The notes beneath the pieces were generated by a model, which ran no database searches, was not told the origin of the DNA, and saw only the letters and a list, made by a program, of their open reading frames with translations. Below, one piece after another: positions 33,454 through 46,177 of a DNA stretch of 64,000 bases. The stretch lies in contig NZ_BMQM01000001.1 of NCBI RefSeq assembly GCF_014648115.1, positions 316,427 through 380,426 on the forward strand, read 5' to 3'. Numbering within the stretch: the stretch's first letter is position 1; the number at the start of each line of letters is the position of its first letter. The translations under genes were made by a program, and so were the position numbers. The stretch is from Deinococcus seoulensis. GTDB lineage: Bacteria > Deinococcota > Deinococci > Deinococcales > Deinococcaceae.

Positions 33454-33823
33454 ATGCCTGAACTGGTGAAGGTCTGGACGGAGTACGTGGCGCTGGGTGT
33501 GGAACTCACAGCGGCGGTCATCATTGGCGTGGCGGCGCTGGTGGGCGCGGTGCGGGCACTGCTGGCGTTCGTGCGGCCCAGCGGGTCACCGGACGCTCAG
33601 AAGGAAAGCCTGCGGCTGGAACTGGCGCGCTGGCTGGCGGTGGCGCTGGAGTTCACGCTGGCGGCCGACATCCTGCGGACCGCGATCGCGCCCACCTGGG
33701 ACGACATCGGGAAGCTGGCCGCGATTGCCACGCTGCGCACGCTGCTGAACTACTTCCTGCAACGCGAGATCGACGGTCACCACGCCCGGCAGGCAGGCGC
33801 GGCGGACGACGGGGCGCAGAGCG

Positions 33824-33837
<14 letters not shown>
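33454..33837 (+). CDS. DUF1622-like small membrane protein
   Basis: A 127-residue protein with three hydrophobic segments: VALGVELTAAVIIGVAALVGAVRALLAF, ELARWLAVALEFTLAADILRTAI and a weaker one at IGKLAAIATLRTLLNYFL. LEFTLAADILRTAIAP and IATLRTLLNYFLQREI are the conserved core of the DUF1622 family. Function is not known. Its last 14 bp overlap the end of recQ on the other strand. No clear ribosome-binding site or -10 is seen. Confidence 0.8.
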
Positions 33838-36112
<2,275 letters not shown>

Positions 36113-36119
36113 TCCATCC

Positions 36120-36125
36120 AGCATA
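36120..36125 (-). promoter_or_regulatory. -10 element of leaderless recQ
   Basis: TATGCT lies 7 nt before the ATG at 36112, selecting it over the ATG at 36124. Confidence 0.6.
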
Positions 36126-36130
36126 CCGCG

Positions 36131-36147
36131 TTACGCCCTATGCGTAA
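36131..36147. promoter_or_regulatory. 17-bp interrupted palindrome in the recQ promoter
   Basis: TTACGC-CCTAT-GCGTAA, with perfect 6-bp arms, begins 5 bp upstream of the recQ -10. Its length and TTA...TAA ends match the Deinococcus radiation/desiccation response motif, but the interior differs. Confidence 0.5.
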
Positions 36148-36359
36148 CCGGCGGGTGTGGGGGCGCGGCCGGGCCGCCATTGGTTAACACTGGTTTTACC
36201 AAAGTCAGGCTCACGCAGCGGCGTTCCAGGGCATCTTACGGAGCGCGAACGATCAACCGGGTTTCTCATGTCACCCACGGAACGGACAGCCCGCAGGGCC
36301 CACGCGCCCCCGTCCGTTCCGCTCTTCTCCCTCGCCACCGCTTTACCGGAGGACCACCG

Positions 36360-36944
36360 ATGTCACAGACGAACGCCCGCACCCCTGCGCCCCACCCCCA
36401 CCAACCCTCCACGCAGGGCGTCACCCTGAGCGTCAACGGGCAGGAGCACAGCCTGACGCTGGACCCGCGCGTGACGCTGCTGGACGCCCTGCGCGAGCAC
36501 GCGCACCTGACCGGCACCAAGAAAGGCTGCGATCACGGGCAGTGCGGCGCCTGCACCGTGCTGGTGGACGGCACGCGCGTCCTGAGCTGCCTGACGCTGG
36601 CCGTCATGCACGACGGGCAGGAGGTCACGACCGTGGAGGGCCTGGGCACCCCGGACGACCTGCACCCCTTGCAGGACGCCTTCATCCGGCACGACGGGTA
36701 CCAGTGCGGGTACTGCACGCCGGGGCAACTGTGCTCGTCGGTGGGCACGCTGGACGAGATCGCGCGCGGCGTGCCCAGTCACGTCACGGCCGACCTGAAC
36801 GACGTGAGCTTCAGCGCCGACGAACTGCGTGAGCGTCTGAGCGGGAACATCTGCCGCTGCGCCGCGTACCCGAACATCATCGCGGCCGTCAGCGAGGTGC
36901 ACGCCGCGCAGAACGGGGCCGCCGCGCAGGAGGCCGCGCAGTGA
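36360..36944 (+). CDS. molybdenum hydroxylase, 2Fe-2S subunit
   Basis: A 194-residue iron-sulfur subunit of the xanthine dehydrogenase/aldehyde oxidoreductase family. The plant-type 2Fe-2S cluster cysteines are in [17 protein letters not shown] and LSC; the second cluster is in [15 protein letters not shown] and [12 protein letters not shown]. It passes electrons from the molybdenum subunit to FAD. It lacks the twin-arginine signal of E. coli PaoA, so the complex is probably cytoplasmic. A GGAGG precedes ATG 36360. It overlaps the next gene by GTGA. Confidence 0.9.
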   Translation: MSQTNARTPAPHPHQPSTQGVTLSVNGQEHSLTLDPRVTLLDALREHAHLTGTKKGCDHGQCGACTVLVDGTRVLSCLTLAVMHDGQEVTTVEGLGTPDDLHPLQDAFIRHDGYQCGYCTPGQLCSSVGTLDEIARGVPSHVTADLNDVSFSADELRERLSGNICRCAAYPNIIAAVSEVHAAQNGAAAQEAAQ

Positions 36945-37909
36945 GGGCCTTCACGTACGAGCGGGCCACCACGCCCGAGGCGGCCGCCGGGGCGACCCTG
37001 GCCGAGGGCGCGAAGTTCATCGCGGGCGGCACGAACCTGCTGGACCTGATGAAACTGGACATCGAGCGGCCCTCGCATCTGGTGGACATCAGCCGCCTGG
37101 ACCTGAACACCATCACGGAAACGGAGGACGGCGGGCTGCGCGTGGGTGCGCTCGTCACGAACACCGACCTCGCCAGCGACCCGCGCGTGAAGGCCGGGTA
37201 CGGCGTGCTGTCGCGCGCGATCGTGGCCGGGGCGTCCGGGCAGATCCGGAACAAGGCCACGACCGGCGGAAACCTGCTGCAACGGGCGCGCTGCTCGTAC
37301 TTCTACGACACCAACCTGCCCTGCAACAAGCGCGAGCCGGGCAGCGGTTGCGCGGCCCTGACCGGCCTGAGCCGCCCGCTGGCCGTGATCGGCACGTCGG
37401 ACGCCTGCATCGCGCAGCACCCGTCGGACATGGCCGTGGCGATGCGCGTGCTGGACGCCACCGTGAACACCCTGCGGGCGGACGGCACCGAGCGCACACT
37501 GGCGCTGGACGACTTCTACCGCCTGCCGGGCGACACGCCCCACCTGGAAACCACGCTGGAGGCAGGTGAACTGATCACGGGTGTCACGCTGCCGCCCCCG
37601 GTCGGCGGCACGCACGTGTACCGCAAGGTCCGCGACCGGGCGTCGTACGCGTTCGCGCTGGTGTCGGTCGCGGCCATCGTGAACGGCCGGGAATCCCGCT
37701 TCGCGTTCGGCGGGGTCGCGCCCCGCCCGTGGCGTGTGGAGGAAGCCGAGACGGCCGGAGCGGCTGCCGGACCGGACGCACGTGCCCGCGCCGTGATCGA
37801 CGCAGCCTTTGCGGAGGCGCGTCCCACCGAACAGAACGCCTTCAAGGTTCCGCTGCTGCGCCGCACCCTGACCGCCGTGCTGGAGCAGGCCTCCGGGGAG
37901 GAGAAATGA
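36941..37909 (+). CDS. molybdenum hydroxylase, FAD-binding subunit
   Basis: A 322-residue flavin subunit: [30 protein letters not shown] is the FAD diphosphate loop, and [39 protein letters not shown] is the second FAD region. The extra cysteines there match the 4Fe-4S-binding insertion of PaoB/YagS-type subunits. It starts at a GTG overlapping the previous stop and ends overlapping the next start, so all three subunits are coupled. Confidence 0.9.
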   Translation: MRAFTYERATTPEAAAGATLAEGAKFIAGGTNLLDLMKLDIERPSHLVDISRLDLNTITETEDGGLRVGALVTNTDLASDPRVKAGYGVLSRAIVAGASGQIRNKATTGGNLLQRARCSYFYDTNLPCNKREPGSGCAALTGLSRPLAVIGTSDACIAQHPSDMAVAMRVLDATVNTLRADGTERTLALDDFYRLPGDTPHLETTLEAGELITGVTLPPPVGGTHVYRKVRDRASYAFALVSVAAIVNGRESRFAFGGVAPRPWRVEEAETAGAAAGPDARARAVIDAAFAEARPTEQNAFKVPLLRRTLTAVLEQASGEEK

Positions 37910-40119
37910 AGTTCGATCAGCCCGCCACACCCAATCCCATCGATCAGGAACGCGTCGTCACCCGCCCACACACCCGCATCGAGGGGCCGCTGAAAGTCAC
38001 GGGACAGGCCCCGTACGCCTACGAGTACCAGCTGCCCGAGACGCCCACGTACGGCTTCGTGCTCGGCGCTGGCATCGCCAGGGGGAAGATCAAATCCATC
38101 GACACGGCCGCCGCCGAAGCCGCGCCGGGCGTGCTGCTGGTCCTGACGCACGAGAACATGCCCGCGCAGGGCGCGTCGGACACGCCCGTCCCGCAGCAGG
38201 AGGACGCCTCGCCGCAACTGGCCGGGCCGGAAGTGCGGCACTACCATCAGGCAGTCGCGTTCGTGGTTGCGGAAACCTTCGAGCAGGCGCGTGCCGCCGC
38301 CAGCCTGATCGAGGTGGAGTACGAGGTCACGCCCGGCCAGTTCACGCTTGCGGACACCGTGGACAGTGGCAAGGAACCGGATGACGCGGTGGACAGCGTC
38401 GTCGGGAACTTCGAGAAGGCCTTCGACGCGGCCGAGGTGACCGTCGACCTGACCTTCACCACCCCGGACCAGTCACAGGCACCGATGGAACCGCACGCGA
38501 CCATCGCGCACTGGGACGGCGAGCAGCTGACCGTCCACACCGCGCATCAGGTGGTGCACTGGGTCAAGCGCGGGCTGGCCCTGACGCTGAAAGTGCCGCA
38601 GAAGAACGTCCGCGTGGTCAGTGCCTACGTGGGCGGGGGCTTCGGCACGAAACTGCTGTTCTTCTCGGACGCGGTGCTGTCGGCCGCCGCCGCGCGAGTG
38701 CTGGGCCGCCCGGTCAAGACCACCCTGCAACGCCCGCTGATCTTCAACAACACCTCGCACCGCGCCGCGACCATCCAGCGCGTGCGGCTCGGCGCGGATC
38801 ACGCCGGGAACCTCTCGGCCGTCGGGCATGACGCCTGGACCGGGAACCTGCCGGGCGGCGACACCGAACCCGCCTGCGAGGCCACCAAGTACCTGTACGC
38901 CGGAGCGAACCGTCAGATCCGCACCCGCAAGACCGAACTGGACCTGCCGCCCGGCGCCAGCATGCGCGCCCCCGGTGAGGCCGTGGGGATGCTGGCCATC
39001 GAGGGCGCGATGGATGAACTTGCCGAGAAACTGGGCGTGGACCCGGTCGAACTGCGCCTGATGAACGACGTGCAGTTCGATCCGGAGAAAGGTCCGAAAC
39101 GGCCGTTCTCGTCCCGCAAGCTCGCGCAGGCCCTCCGCACCGGCGCGAAAGCCTTCGGCTGGGAGGGGCGGCCCCGCACGCCGCAGGAACGCCGTGACGG
39201 CGAGTGGCTGATCGGGTATGGCGTGGCGTCCGCGTTCCGCACGAACCTCGTCAAACCGTCCGGCGCGACCATCCGCCTGGAACCCGGCGGCACCCTGACC
39301 GTCGAGACGCAGATGACCGACATCGGCACCGGCAGTTACACCATCCTCGGGCAGGTCGCCGCCGAGATGCTCGGCCTGACCTTGGAGCAGGTGCAGGTGC
39401 GCCTGGGTGACAGCGAGTACCCGGCGTCCAGCGGGTCCGGCGGCTCATGGGGCGCGAACAGCGCCTCGGCAGGCGTGTACGCCGCGTGCGACGCGCTGCG
39501 CCGCGACCTGGCAGCAAAGGCCGGGTACACGTACGCGAACGCCGTGTTCCGGGGTGGCAAGATCTGGCAGGGCGCCGAGTGCACCGAACTGAGCGACCTG
39601 GCCGGCAAGGAAGGCGTGAGCGCCACCGGCAGCATGACGTACGGCGACCTGGACGAGCAGTTCGCGCAGGCGGGCTTCGGCGCGCACTTCGTGGAGGTCC
39701 GCGTGAACGCCTACACCGCCGAGATCCGCGTGAACCGCGCCCTGAGCGTCGTCGGGGCCGGACGCATCCTGAACCCCATCACGGCCCGCAGCCAGTGCCT
39801 GGGCGGCATGACCATGGGCATCGGCTCAGCACTCATGGAGGAACTGCACGTGGACCACGACCTGGGTCTGTTCGTGAACCACGACCTCGGCGAGTACCAC
39901 GTGCCGGTCCACGCGGACATTCCGGACATGGACGTGATCTTCATCGACGAACTCGACGACGCCTCCAGCCCGCTGCGCGCCAAGGGCCTCGGGGAACTCG
40001 GGATCAGCGGGGTCGGCGCGGCCGTCGCGAACGCCGTGTACAACGCGACCGGCGTGCGCGTGCGCGACTTCCCGATCACGCTCGACAAGATCCTGGCCGG
40101 GTGGGACGCCCAGGCGTAA
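37906..40119 (+). CDS. molybdenum hydroxylase, molybdopterin-binding subunit
   Basis: A 737-residue catalytic subunit of the xanthine dehydrogenase superfamily (PaoC/YagR-like). The N-terminal hammerhead region contains [17 protein letters not shown]; molybdopterin-binding motifs include [47 protein letters not shown] and [16 protein letters not shown]. The catalytic glutamate is in [20 protein letters not shown]. The family oxidises aldehydes or N-heterocycles with water; the substrate is not known. A strong terminator follows. Confidence 0.9.
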   Translation: MKFDQPATPNPIDQERVVTRPHTRIEGPLKVTGQAPYAYEYQLPETPTYGFVLGAGIARGKIKSIDTAAAEAAPGVLLVLTHENMPAQGASDTPVPQQEDASPQLAGPEVRHYHQAVAFVVAETFEQARAAASLIEVEYEVTPGQFTLADTVDSGKEPDDAVDSVVGNFEKAFDAAEVTVDLTFTTPDQSQAPMEPHATIAHWDGEQLTVHTAHQVVHWVKRGLALTLKVPQKNVRVVSAYVGGGFGTKLLFFSDAVLSAAAARVLGRPVKTTLQRPLIFNNTSHRAATIQRVRLGADHAGNLSAVGHDAWTGNLPGGDTEPACEATKYLYAGANRQIRTRKTELDLPPGASMRAPGEAVGMLAIEGAMDELAEKLGVDPVELRLMNDVQFDPEKGPKRPFSSRKLAQALRTGAKAFGWEGRPRTPQERRDGEWLIGYGVASAFRTNLVKPSGATIRLEPGGTLTVETQMTDIGTGSYTILGQVAAEMLGLTLEQVQVRLGDSEYPASSGSGGSWGANSASAGVYAACDALRRDLAAKAGYTYANAVFRGGKIWQGAECTELSDLAGKEGVSATGSMTYGDLDEQFAQAGFGAHFVEVRVNAYTAEIRVNRALSVVGAGRILNPITARSQCLGGMTMGIGSALMEELHVDHDLGLFVNHDLGEYHVPVHADIPDMDVIFIDELDDASSPLRAKGLGELGISGVGAAVANAVYNATGVRVRDFPITLDKILAGWDAQA

Positions 40120-40128
40120 TACACCACT

Positions 40129-40165
40129 GGAACGCCCCCGCCTGAGCTGAAGGCGGGGGCGTTCC
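40129..40165. terminator. bidirectional terminator after the molybdenum enzyme operon
   Basis: A perfect 14-bp GC-rich stem (40129-40142 with 40152-40165) with a 9-nt loop, between convergent genes. Confidence 0.85.
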
Positions 40166-40180
40166 GTTCCGGCGTGCCGC

Positions 40181-41068
40181 TCAGCGGACCTTGACTTCAG
40201 CGGGCACGCGCAGGTCGTCCGCGAGGTTCACGGTCGTGCGGGCAAACCGGTCCCGCAGGAACCGCCCGTGCGTCAGCAGTTCCTGCCCGCCCGACTGGAG
40301 GGCCGTGTTAAGCACGTCCTGCACGCCGTCCAGCAGGAGTTCGAGCTGCTCGACCAGCAGCGCGCGGCCGGTCTTGCCGTCCTGAAGCGGGGCGGTGTCG
40401 GCCAGGGTGCGCGGCAGTTTCAGGTACGCCTCGACGGCGTTCGGGGCGTACTCCTCGCGGACAGCGCGGGTCAGGTACTCGGCCTCGCTGCCCTGTTGCC
40501 CCTGGCCGCGCAACAGGTCCAGCGCCTCGCGCGTGCGGATGTTCAGGGCCGCCAGTTGCGCGCGCGCGTCGGCGGGCAGGCGGGCGTCCTGCACGTACCC
40601 GTTCAGGCGATCATCGGGCGCGCTCTTGAAGAGCGACACGCCCGGCACCTGCGACGGAAGCTCGGGGGGACGCGCAGCCTCCGCCTGCGGCGCCCGCTCC
40701 CGCTGCCCGAACCCGCCCGACACCGCCCACGCCAGCCCCATGAAGAACAGCGGGTAGATCAACCACCCGGCCCCCAGCGCCATGAACACCACGGCCGCCA
40801 GCAGGCCCGCCACCAGTCCCGGTTGCGCGGGCCGCCAGTTCCCGAACGCCCGCGACCCGAAGAAGCCCAGCAGCATCCCGGCCGCCGGGTGAACCACCCA
40901 CGCCGCGCCCAGCACCGCCAGCAGCGCAATGACCGCCGAGGCGCGCGCCACGCCCGCGAACGTCTTCCCTTCCGGCGAGAACACCGTCCGGGCGAAGAAG
41001 GCAATGGCGAACGCCGCCGCCACCTGCACCGTCCAGCCCAGCGGTCCCAGCAGGTCACCCAGGTCCAT
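40181..41068 (-). CDS. membrane protein of unknown function
   Basis: A 295-residue protein with four hydrophobic segments in the first 125 residues (WTVQVAAAFAIAFFARTVF; ASAVIALLAVLGAAWVVHPAAGMLLGFFGSRAF; LVAGLLAAVVFMALGAGWLIYPLFFMGLAWAVSGG). A ~170-residue helical cytoplasmic domain follows, with a predicted coiled stretch at QLELLLDGVQDVLNTALQSGG. I do not recognise a family. The ATG at 41068 is preferred over the adjacent GTG because GGGAGG precedes it. It follows a GNAT gene on the same strand by 33 bp, so the two may be co-transcribed. Confidence 0.75.
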   Translation of the reverse strand: MDLGDLLGPLGWTVQVAAAFAIAFFARTVFSPEGKTFAGVARASAVIALLAVLGAAWVVHPAAGMLLGFFGSRAFGNWRPAQPGLVAGLLAAVVFMALGAGWLIYPLFFMGLAWAVSGGFGQRERAPQAEAARPPELPSQVPGVSLFKSAPDDRLNGYVQDARLPADARAQLAALNIRTREALDLLRGQGQQGSEAEYLTRAVREEYAPNAVEAYLKLPRTLADTAPLQDGKTGRALLVEQLELLLDGVQDVLNTALQSGGQELLTHGRFLRDRFARTTVNLADDLRVPAEVKVR

Positions 41069-41101
41069 CACGCGCGCCCTCCCATGACTTCCAGCATGCC
41101 T

Positions 41102-41641
41102 TCAGGGTACACCCGCACCCGCCTCCGCCAGCGGCAGTTGCAGGAACACCAGATCCAGCCAGCGCCCGAACTTGAACCCCACCTCACGGAAGTGCGCCAC
41201 CTGCCGGAAGCCCAGTCCCCCATGAAACGCGAGACTCCCGGCGTTCCCGGCGTCCACCCCGCCGATCAGTGAGTGCAGCCCCCGCTCCCGCGCCTGCGCG
41301 ATCAGCGCCAGCAGCAGCGCCCGGCCCAGCCCCTGCCCCCGGCAGTCCTCGCGGACGTACACGGAATGCTCGGCCGTGAACCGGTACCCCGGTTTCTCCC
41401 GGAACGGCCCGAACGTCGCCCAGCCCGTCACCACGCCGTCACGGTCCGTCACCAGGACCGGCCAGCCGCCCTGCACCTTGTGATCGAACCACGCCAGCCT
41501 CGATTCCAGACTGACCGGCTCCAGGTCGTAACTGGCCGTCGTGTGCAGCACCGCGTGATTGTAGATCTCCAGAATGGCCGGAACGTCTGCGCGGGTGGCA
41601 GGGCGGACAGTGGGCAGGCCAGGGGTGGGCAGGTCGGGCAT
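41102..41641 (-). CDS. GNAT acetyltransferase, phosphinothricin acetyltransferase-like
   Basis: A 179-residue N-acetyltransferase. VRPATRADVPAILEIYNHAVLHTTASYDLEPVSLESRLAWF is the opening typical of the phosphinothricin/methionine sulfone acetyltransferase (Pat/MddA) group. The acetyl-CoA loop is VREDCRGQGLGRALLLALIAQA, and GGVDAGNAGSLAFHGGLGFRQVAHFREVGFKFGRWLDLVFLQ closes the fold. Real substrates in such organisms are often methionine sulfone-like amino acids. TAGGGT 6 nt upstream indicates a leaderless start. Confidence 0.87.
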   Translation of the reverse strand: MPDLPTPGLPTVRPATRADVPAILEIYNHAVLHTTASYDLEPVSLESRLAWFDHKVQGGWPVLVTDRDGVVTGWATFGPFREKPGYRFTAEHSVYVREDCRGQGLGRALLLALIAQARERGLHSLIGGVDAGNAGSLAFHGGLGFRQVAHFREVGFKFGRWLDLVFLQLPLAEAGAGVP

Positions 41642-41647
41642 GCACCG

Positions 41648-41653
41648 ACCCTA
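41648..41653 (-). promoter_or_regulatory. -10 element of a leaderless GNAT gene
   Basis: TAGGGT lies 6 nt before the ATG at 41641. Confidence 0.5.
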
Positions 41654-41744
41654 CCGCCCGCACGGACCGCCCGCCTAGGCCAGACGGCGCATCCCCGGCG
41701 CGACGACCGGCAGTCAGAATGCAGGTCGCTTCAGGAGGCCTGCC

Positions 41745-42503
41745 ATGTCCACTTCACCACCATCCGCTGCCGGGTGGGTCGTTCCCTTCTATGACCTTCA
41801 GGACCGCCTGATCGGCTGTTACTCCGCGCCGCTGCACCCGGCGCATGTCGAGGCGGCCCGGCGCCTGCGCGGGCAGTACCCGCAGGCGACCCGGCTGCTG
41901 GAACTCGGTGCCGGGGGCGGGCAGTTCGCCGTGAGTGCCGCCGCCGAGGGGTTCACGGTCACGGCGCTGGAACTCCGGGCGGCGGGCGCAGAGCACACGC
42001 TGCGACTGGCACGCGAGCACGGCGTGACCCTGAGTGCCGTGCAGGGGGATTTCTATACGGCCGATCCGGGCGGTCCCTTCGATCTGATCGTGTACTGGGA
42101 CGGGTTCGGCGTCGGCAGCGACGACGACCAGCGCCGACTGCTGACCCGGATCTCCCGCTGGCTGGCCCCCCAGGGGCACGCGCTGCTGGACATCTACACC
42201 CCGTGGTACTGGGCCAGTCACGCCGGGTACACCCGCCACACCGACACCTACACGCAGGTGTACGGCTTTGACCACGCGACCAGCCGCCTGACCGACACGT
42301 ACCTGGAGACGGGCGGGCAGCAGCACACCCAGTCGCTGCGCTGCTACTCCCCCGACGACCTGCGCCGCCTGCTGGCAGGCACGGGGCTACGGCTGGCGCA
42401 GGCCGAGCCGGGCGGGATGTTCGACACCGGCACCGGAACGTGGCACCCGCAGGCGGACTGGGTGTCGTGCATGACGTTTCAGGCAGTCCTCGTTCCAGAG
42501 TAG
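41745..42503 (+). CDS. SAM-dependent methyltransferase
   Basis: A 252-residue class I methyltransferase. The SAM-binding motif I is RLLELGAGGGQFAVSAAAEGFTVTALEL; the acidic motif II is in VTALELRAAG, and PFDLIVYWDGFGVGSDDDQRRLLTRISRWLAPQGHALLDIYTPWYW covers motifs IV-VI. The substrate cannot be told; close relatives are simple small-molecule or unknown methyltransferases. A strong AGGAGG lies before ATG 41745. A terminator and SNR-like repeat follow. Confidence 0.87.
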   Translation: MSTSPPSAAGWVVPFYDLQDRLIGCYSAPLHPAHVEAARRLRGQYPQATRLLELGAGGGQFAVSAAAEGFTVTALELRAAGAEHTLRLAREHGVTLSAVQGDFYTADPGGPFDLIVYWDGFGVGSDDDQRRLLTRISRWLAPQGHALLDIYTPWYWASHAGYTRHTDTYTQVYGFDHATSRLTDTYLETGGQQHTQSLRCYSPDDLRRLLAGTGLRLAQAEPGGMFDTGTGTWHPQADWVSCMTFQAVLVPE

Positions 42504-42530
42504 ACCGGCGCATGCCGGATGAAAACAGGA

Positions 42531-42564
42531 ACCGCGCCCCCTCCCATTACGGAGGGGGCGCGGT
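42531..42564. terminator. bidirectional terminator
   Basis: A perfect 14-bp stem (42531-42544 with 42551-42564) with a 6-nt loop, after the methyltransferase and facing convergent typA. Confidence 0.8.
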
Positions 42565-42584
42565 CTGCCGGTTACCAGTCTTAT

Positions 42585-42715
42585 GCGGATTCCGTTTATT
42601 TCGTTAACAGATCGGAACACCACCGATCTGTTAACTCCATGTCCGGAACCCGCTTCGACTCCTACTCGCTCCGCTCGGATTGAACGGCTTTATAAGCCAT
42701 TCAATCGGAGTCCGT
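42585..42715. repeat. SNR-like intergenic repeat, copy 3 (diverged)
   Basis: A 131-bp element with the same ends and overall plan as copies 1 and 2. The first hairpin is TTAACAGATCGG-AACACCA-CCGATCTGTTAA: both arms differ from copies 1 and 2, yet pairing is kept. The second is GGCTT-TAT-AAGCC, again compensated. It ends one base before the typA stop codon. Confidence 0.85.
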
Positions 42716-42716
42716 C

Positions 42717-44498
<1,782 letters not shown>

Positions 44499-44681
44499 AA
44501 CTGTCCGTCCTTTGTTCCGCCCGGCCACGCCGACCGGCCTGTTGCGGGCCTGGGCGCGAGGGGCGGCAGCGTCCTTGGGTGGCGCCTGTACCGCTGTGCT
44601 GGTGGTGCCCCGGACCACCTTGGTCCAGCCCTCCGGGTGGGAGGGTGCCTGGGGCAGTGCGTGGTGCCGTGCATGGTAAAG

Positions 44682-44706
44682 CCCGCCGCACTCGGGAGTG
44701 GGCGGG
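44682..44706 (-). terminator. hairpin upstream of typA
   Basis: An 11-bp stem with one bulged base (CCCGCC, CACTC, then GAGTG, GGCGGG), followed on the minus strand by CTTTA. It could terminate the AI-2E permease transcript. A TAAAAT extended -10 lies just upstream (44721-44726), so it may instead sit in the typA leader. Confidence 0.5.
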
Positions 44707-44720
44707 ACACCCAAAGCGGG

Positions 44721-44726
44721 ATTTTA
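44721..44726 (-). promoter_or_regulatory. candidate extended -10 for typA
   Basis: TAAAAT preceded by TGG on the minus strand forms an extended -10 (TGNTAAAAT). It would give typA a leader of about 215 nt containing a hairpin. Confidence 0.4.
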
Positions 44727-44771
44727 CCATAACTGGCGGGTGTGGTTCCCGTGTCAGGCGCGGGGGTCGGT

Positions 44772-46016
44772 TCAGGTCGGTCCGGTGGGGGGCGGCGGGG
44801 ATTCCAGGGCGTCTTCGAGGTCCAGTTCGCCCTGCTCGACCTGCCGGGCGAGTTCGGCCTCGCGGGCCTCGGTGGCGCGGCGCTGGGCGGCCTCGCGCTG
44901 CTCTTCCTGCCGGTCAAGTTGCTCCTCGACCTTGCCGCTGATCAGGGCCATGGCGACCGCGTCGGGGATGTTCGGGGCGTCGCACAGGTAGAAGTGCTGG
45001 TACGCGGCCTTGATGACGATCAGGAACGGAACGGTCAGGAACGCGCCGACCAGTCCGAACGCCCCGCCGAACAGCAGGACGCCCACCGTGACCGACAGGG
45101 GGTGCAGGCCGCCGGCGCCGCCCACCAGGAACGGCGCGAGGACGGCGCCCTCGACCTGCTGGAAGACCAGCACGAAGATCAGGATCAGCAGGGCGCGGCT
45201 GGGGTCCTCGGCCAGCGCGAACAGGACGGGCGGCAGGGTCGCCACGATCGGGCCGATGGTGGGGATCAGTTCGCCCAGCGCGGCCAGGATGCCGAACACC
45301 AGCCAGTTCTTCACGCCCAGCGCCAGGAATCCCAGCGCGGTGACGGTCCCGGTGACGGCCATGATCAGCATGGTGGCGCGGCCCCACGCGCCCAGGTGCT
45401 TGAGGACCTGCGCGAGGGCGTGCGCGGCCTTCACGCGGTGCGCGGGCGGCACGGCGCCCAGGAACCCGTTGACGAGCGGCACGGGGTTCCCGAGGACGAA
45501 CACGACCATGACCAGCGTGACGAGCGCCGTGAACAGGCCGCCCACGACCAGCGCGACCATGCTGGGCAGTTGCGTGGCGAGGCGTTCACCGATGCGCTGC
45601 ACCTGTTCGCCCAGCTGTCCCACGGCGCCGTCCGGGACGACCCCGTCCACTTCGGGGTGCAGGTGCAGCCAGTCGTTCAGGCGGCGTTCGATCTGCCCGA
45701 GGTCCATGCCCGAGCCGCTGCTGAGACTGCTCAGCTGCGACACGACCGGCGGAATGGCCACGAAGCCCAGGCCGCCCAGGAAGGCGACGACCAGCAGGAC
45801 GGTCAGCACCCCGGCGGCGGCGCGTGGCATGCGGCGTTCCAGGAAGCGGGCCAGTGGGTTCAGGGCGCTGGCGAGGACGATGGCGAGGGTGATGGCCATC
45901 AGGGACGGGGCGACCAGCGCGAAGAACTTCAGTGCCAGCAGCAGCCCGATGACCAGCAGCGCCACGGGCAGCAGGTTCACGATCTGCACGGTGGGCGGGG
46001 CGGGAGGGCCGGTCAC
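44772..46016 (-). CDS. AI-2E family (PerM-like) transporter
   Basis: A 414-residue membrane protein with about eight hydrophobic segments. The family traits include an N-terminal pair (VNLLPVALLVIGLLLALKFFALVAPSLMAITLAIVLASALNPLARFLERR), a central soluble region, and the conserved late part ALGELIPTIGPIVATLPPVLFAL ... FQQVEGAVLAPFLVGGAGGLHPLSV. The family exports varied solutes or ions; AI-2 itself is not implied. The C-terminus is a charged coiled tail (EEQLDRQEEQREAAQRRATE). The start is a GTG overlapping the stop of a 20-codon leader frame. Confidence 0.87.
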   Translation of the reverse strand: MTGPPAPPTVQIVNLLPVALLVIGLLLALKFFALVAPSLMAITLAIVLASALNPLARFLERRMPRAAAGVLTVLLVVAFLGGLGFVAIPPVVSQLSSLSSGSGMDLGQIERRLNDWLHLHPEVDGVVPDGAVGQLGEQVQRIGERLATQLPSMVALVVGGLFTALVTLVMVVFVLGNPVPLVNGFLGAVPPAHRVKAAHALAQVLKHLGAWGRATMLIMAVTGTVTALGFLALGVKNWLVFGILAALGELIPTIGPIVATLPPVLFALAEDPSRALLILIFVLVFQQVEGAVLAPFLVGGAGGLHPLSVTVGVLLFGGAFGLVGAFLTVPFLIVIKAAYQHFYLCDAPNIPDAVAMALISGKVEEQLDRQEEQREAAQRRATEAREAELARQVEQGELDLEDALESPPPPTGPT

Positions 46017-46075
46017 GCGGGACTGCCGTCCAGAGGCGGGAGGCGGAAAGCGCCGGGAAATGCTGAGCGTGGCAT
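46013..46075 (-). CDS. possible 20-aa leader peptide of the AI-2E permease gene
   Basis: A short frame, ATG at 46075, encoding MPRSAFPGAFRLPPLDGSPA and stopping at a TGA that overlaps the GTG of the permease gene (GTGA). TACACT lies 9 nt before its ATG. This layout would couple permease translation to a leaderless leader ORF. No Shine-Dalgarno precedes the permease GTG, which supports coupling. Confidence 0.35.
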   Translation of the reverse strand: MPRSAFPGAFRLPPLDGSPA

Positions 46076-46177
46076 GAGAGGATCAGTGTAAGAGTCGCTT
46101 CAATCCCCTGCCACCCGCCCCACCTTCGGCTGACCTTTAGGGCAGCGGATCAGGGCAGGCGAGACAGGACAGGTGGG

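Noticed and set aside
44560..44660. T-box-like GGTGG stretch in the typA leader on the minus strand
   Set aside because: AAGGTGGTCCGGGG only loosely matches the T-box antiterminator core. No specifier loop is visible, and typA is not a typical T-box gene.
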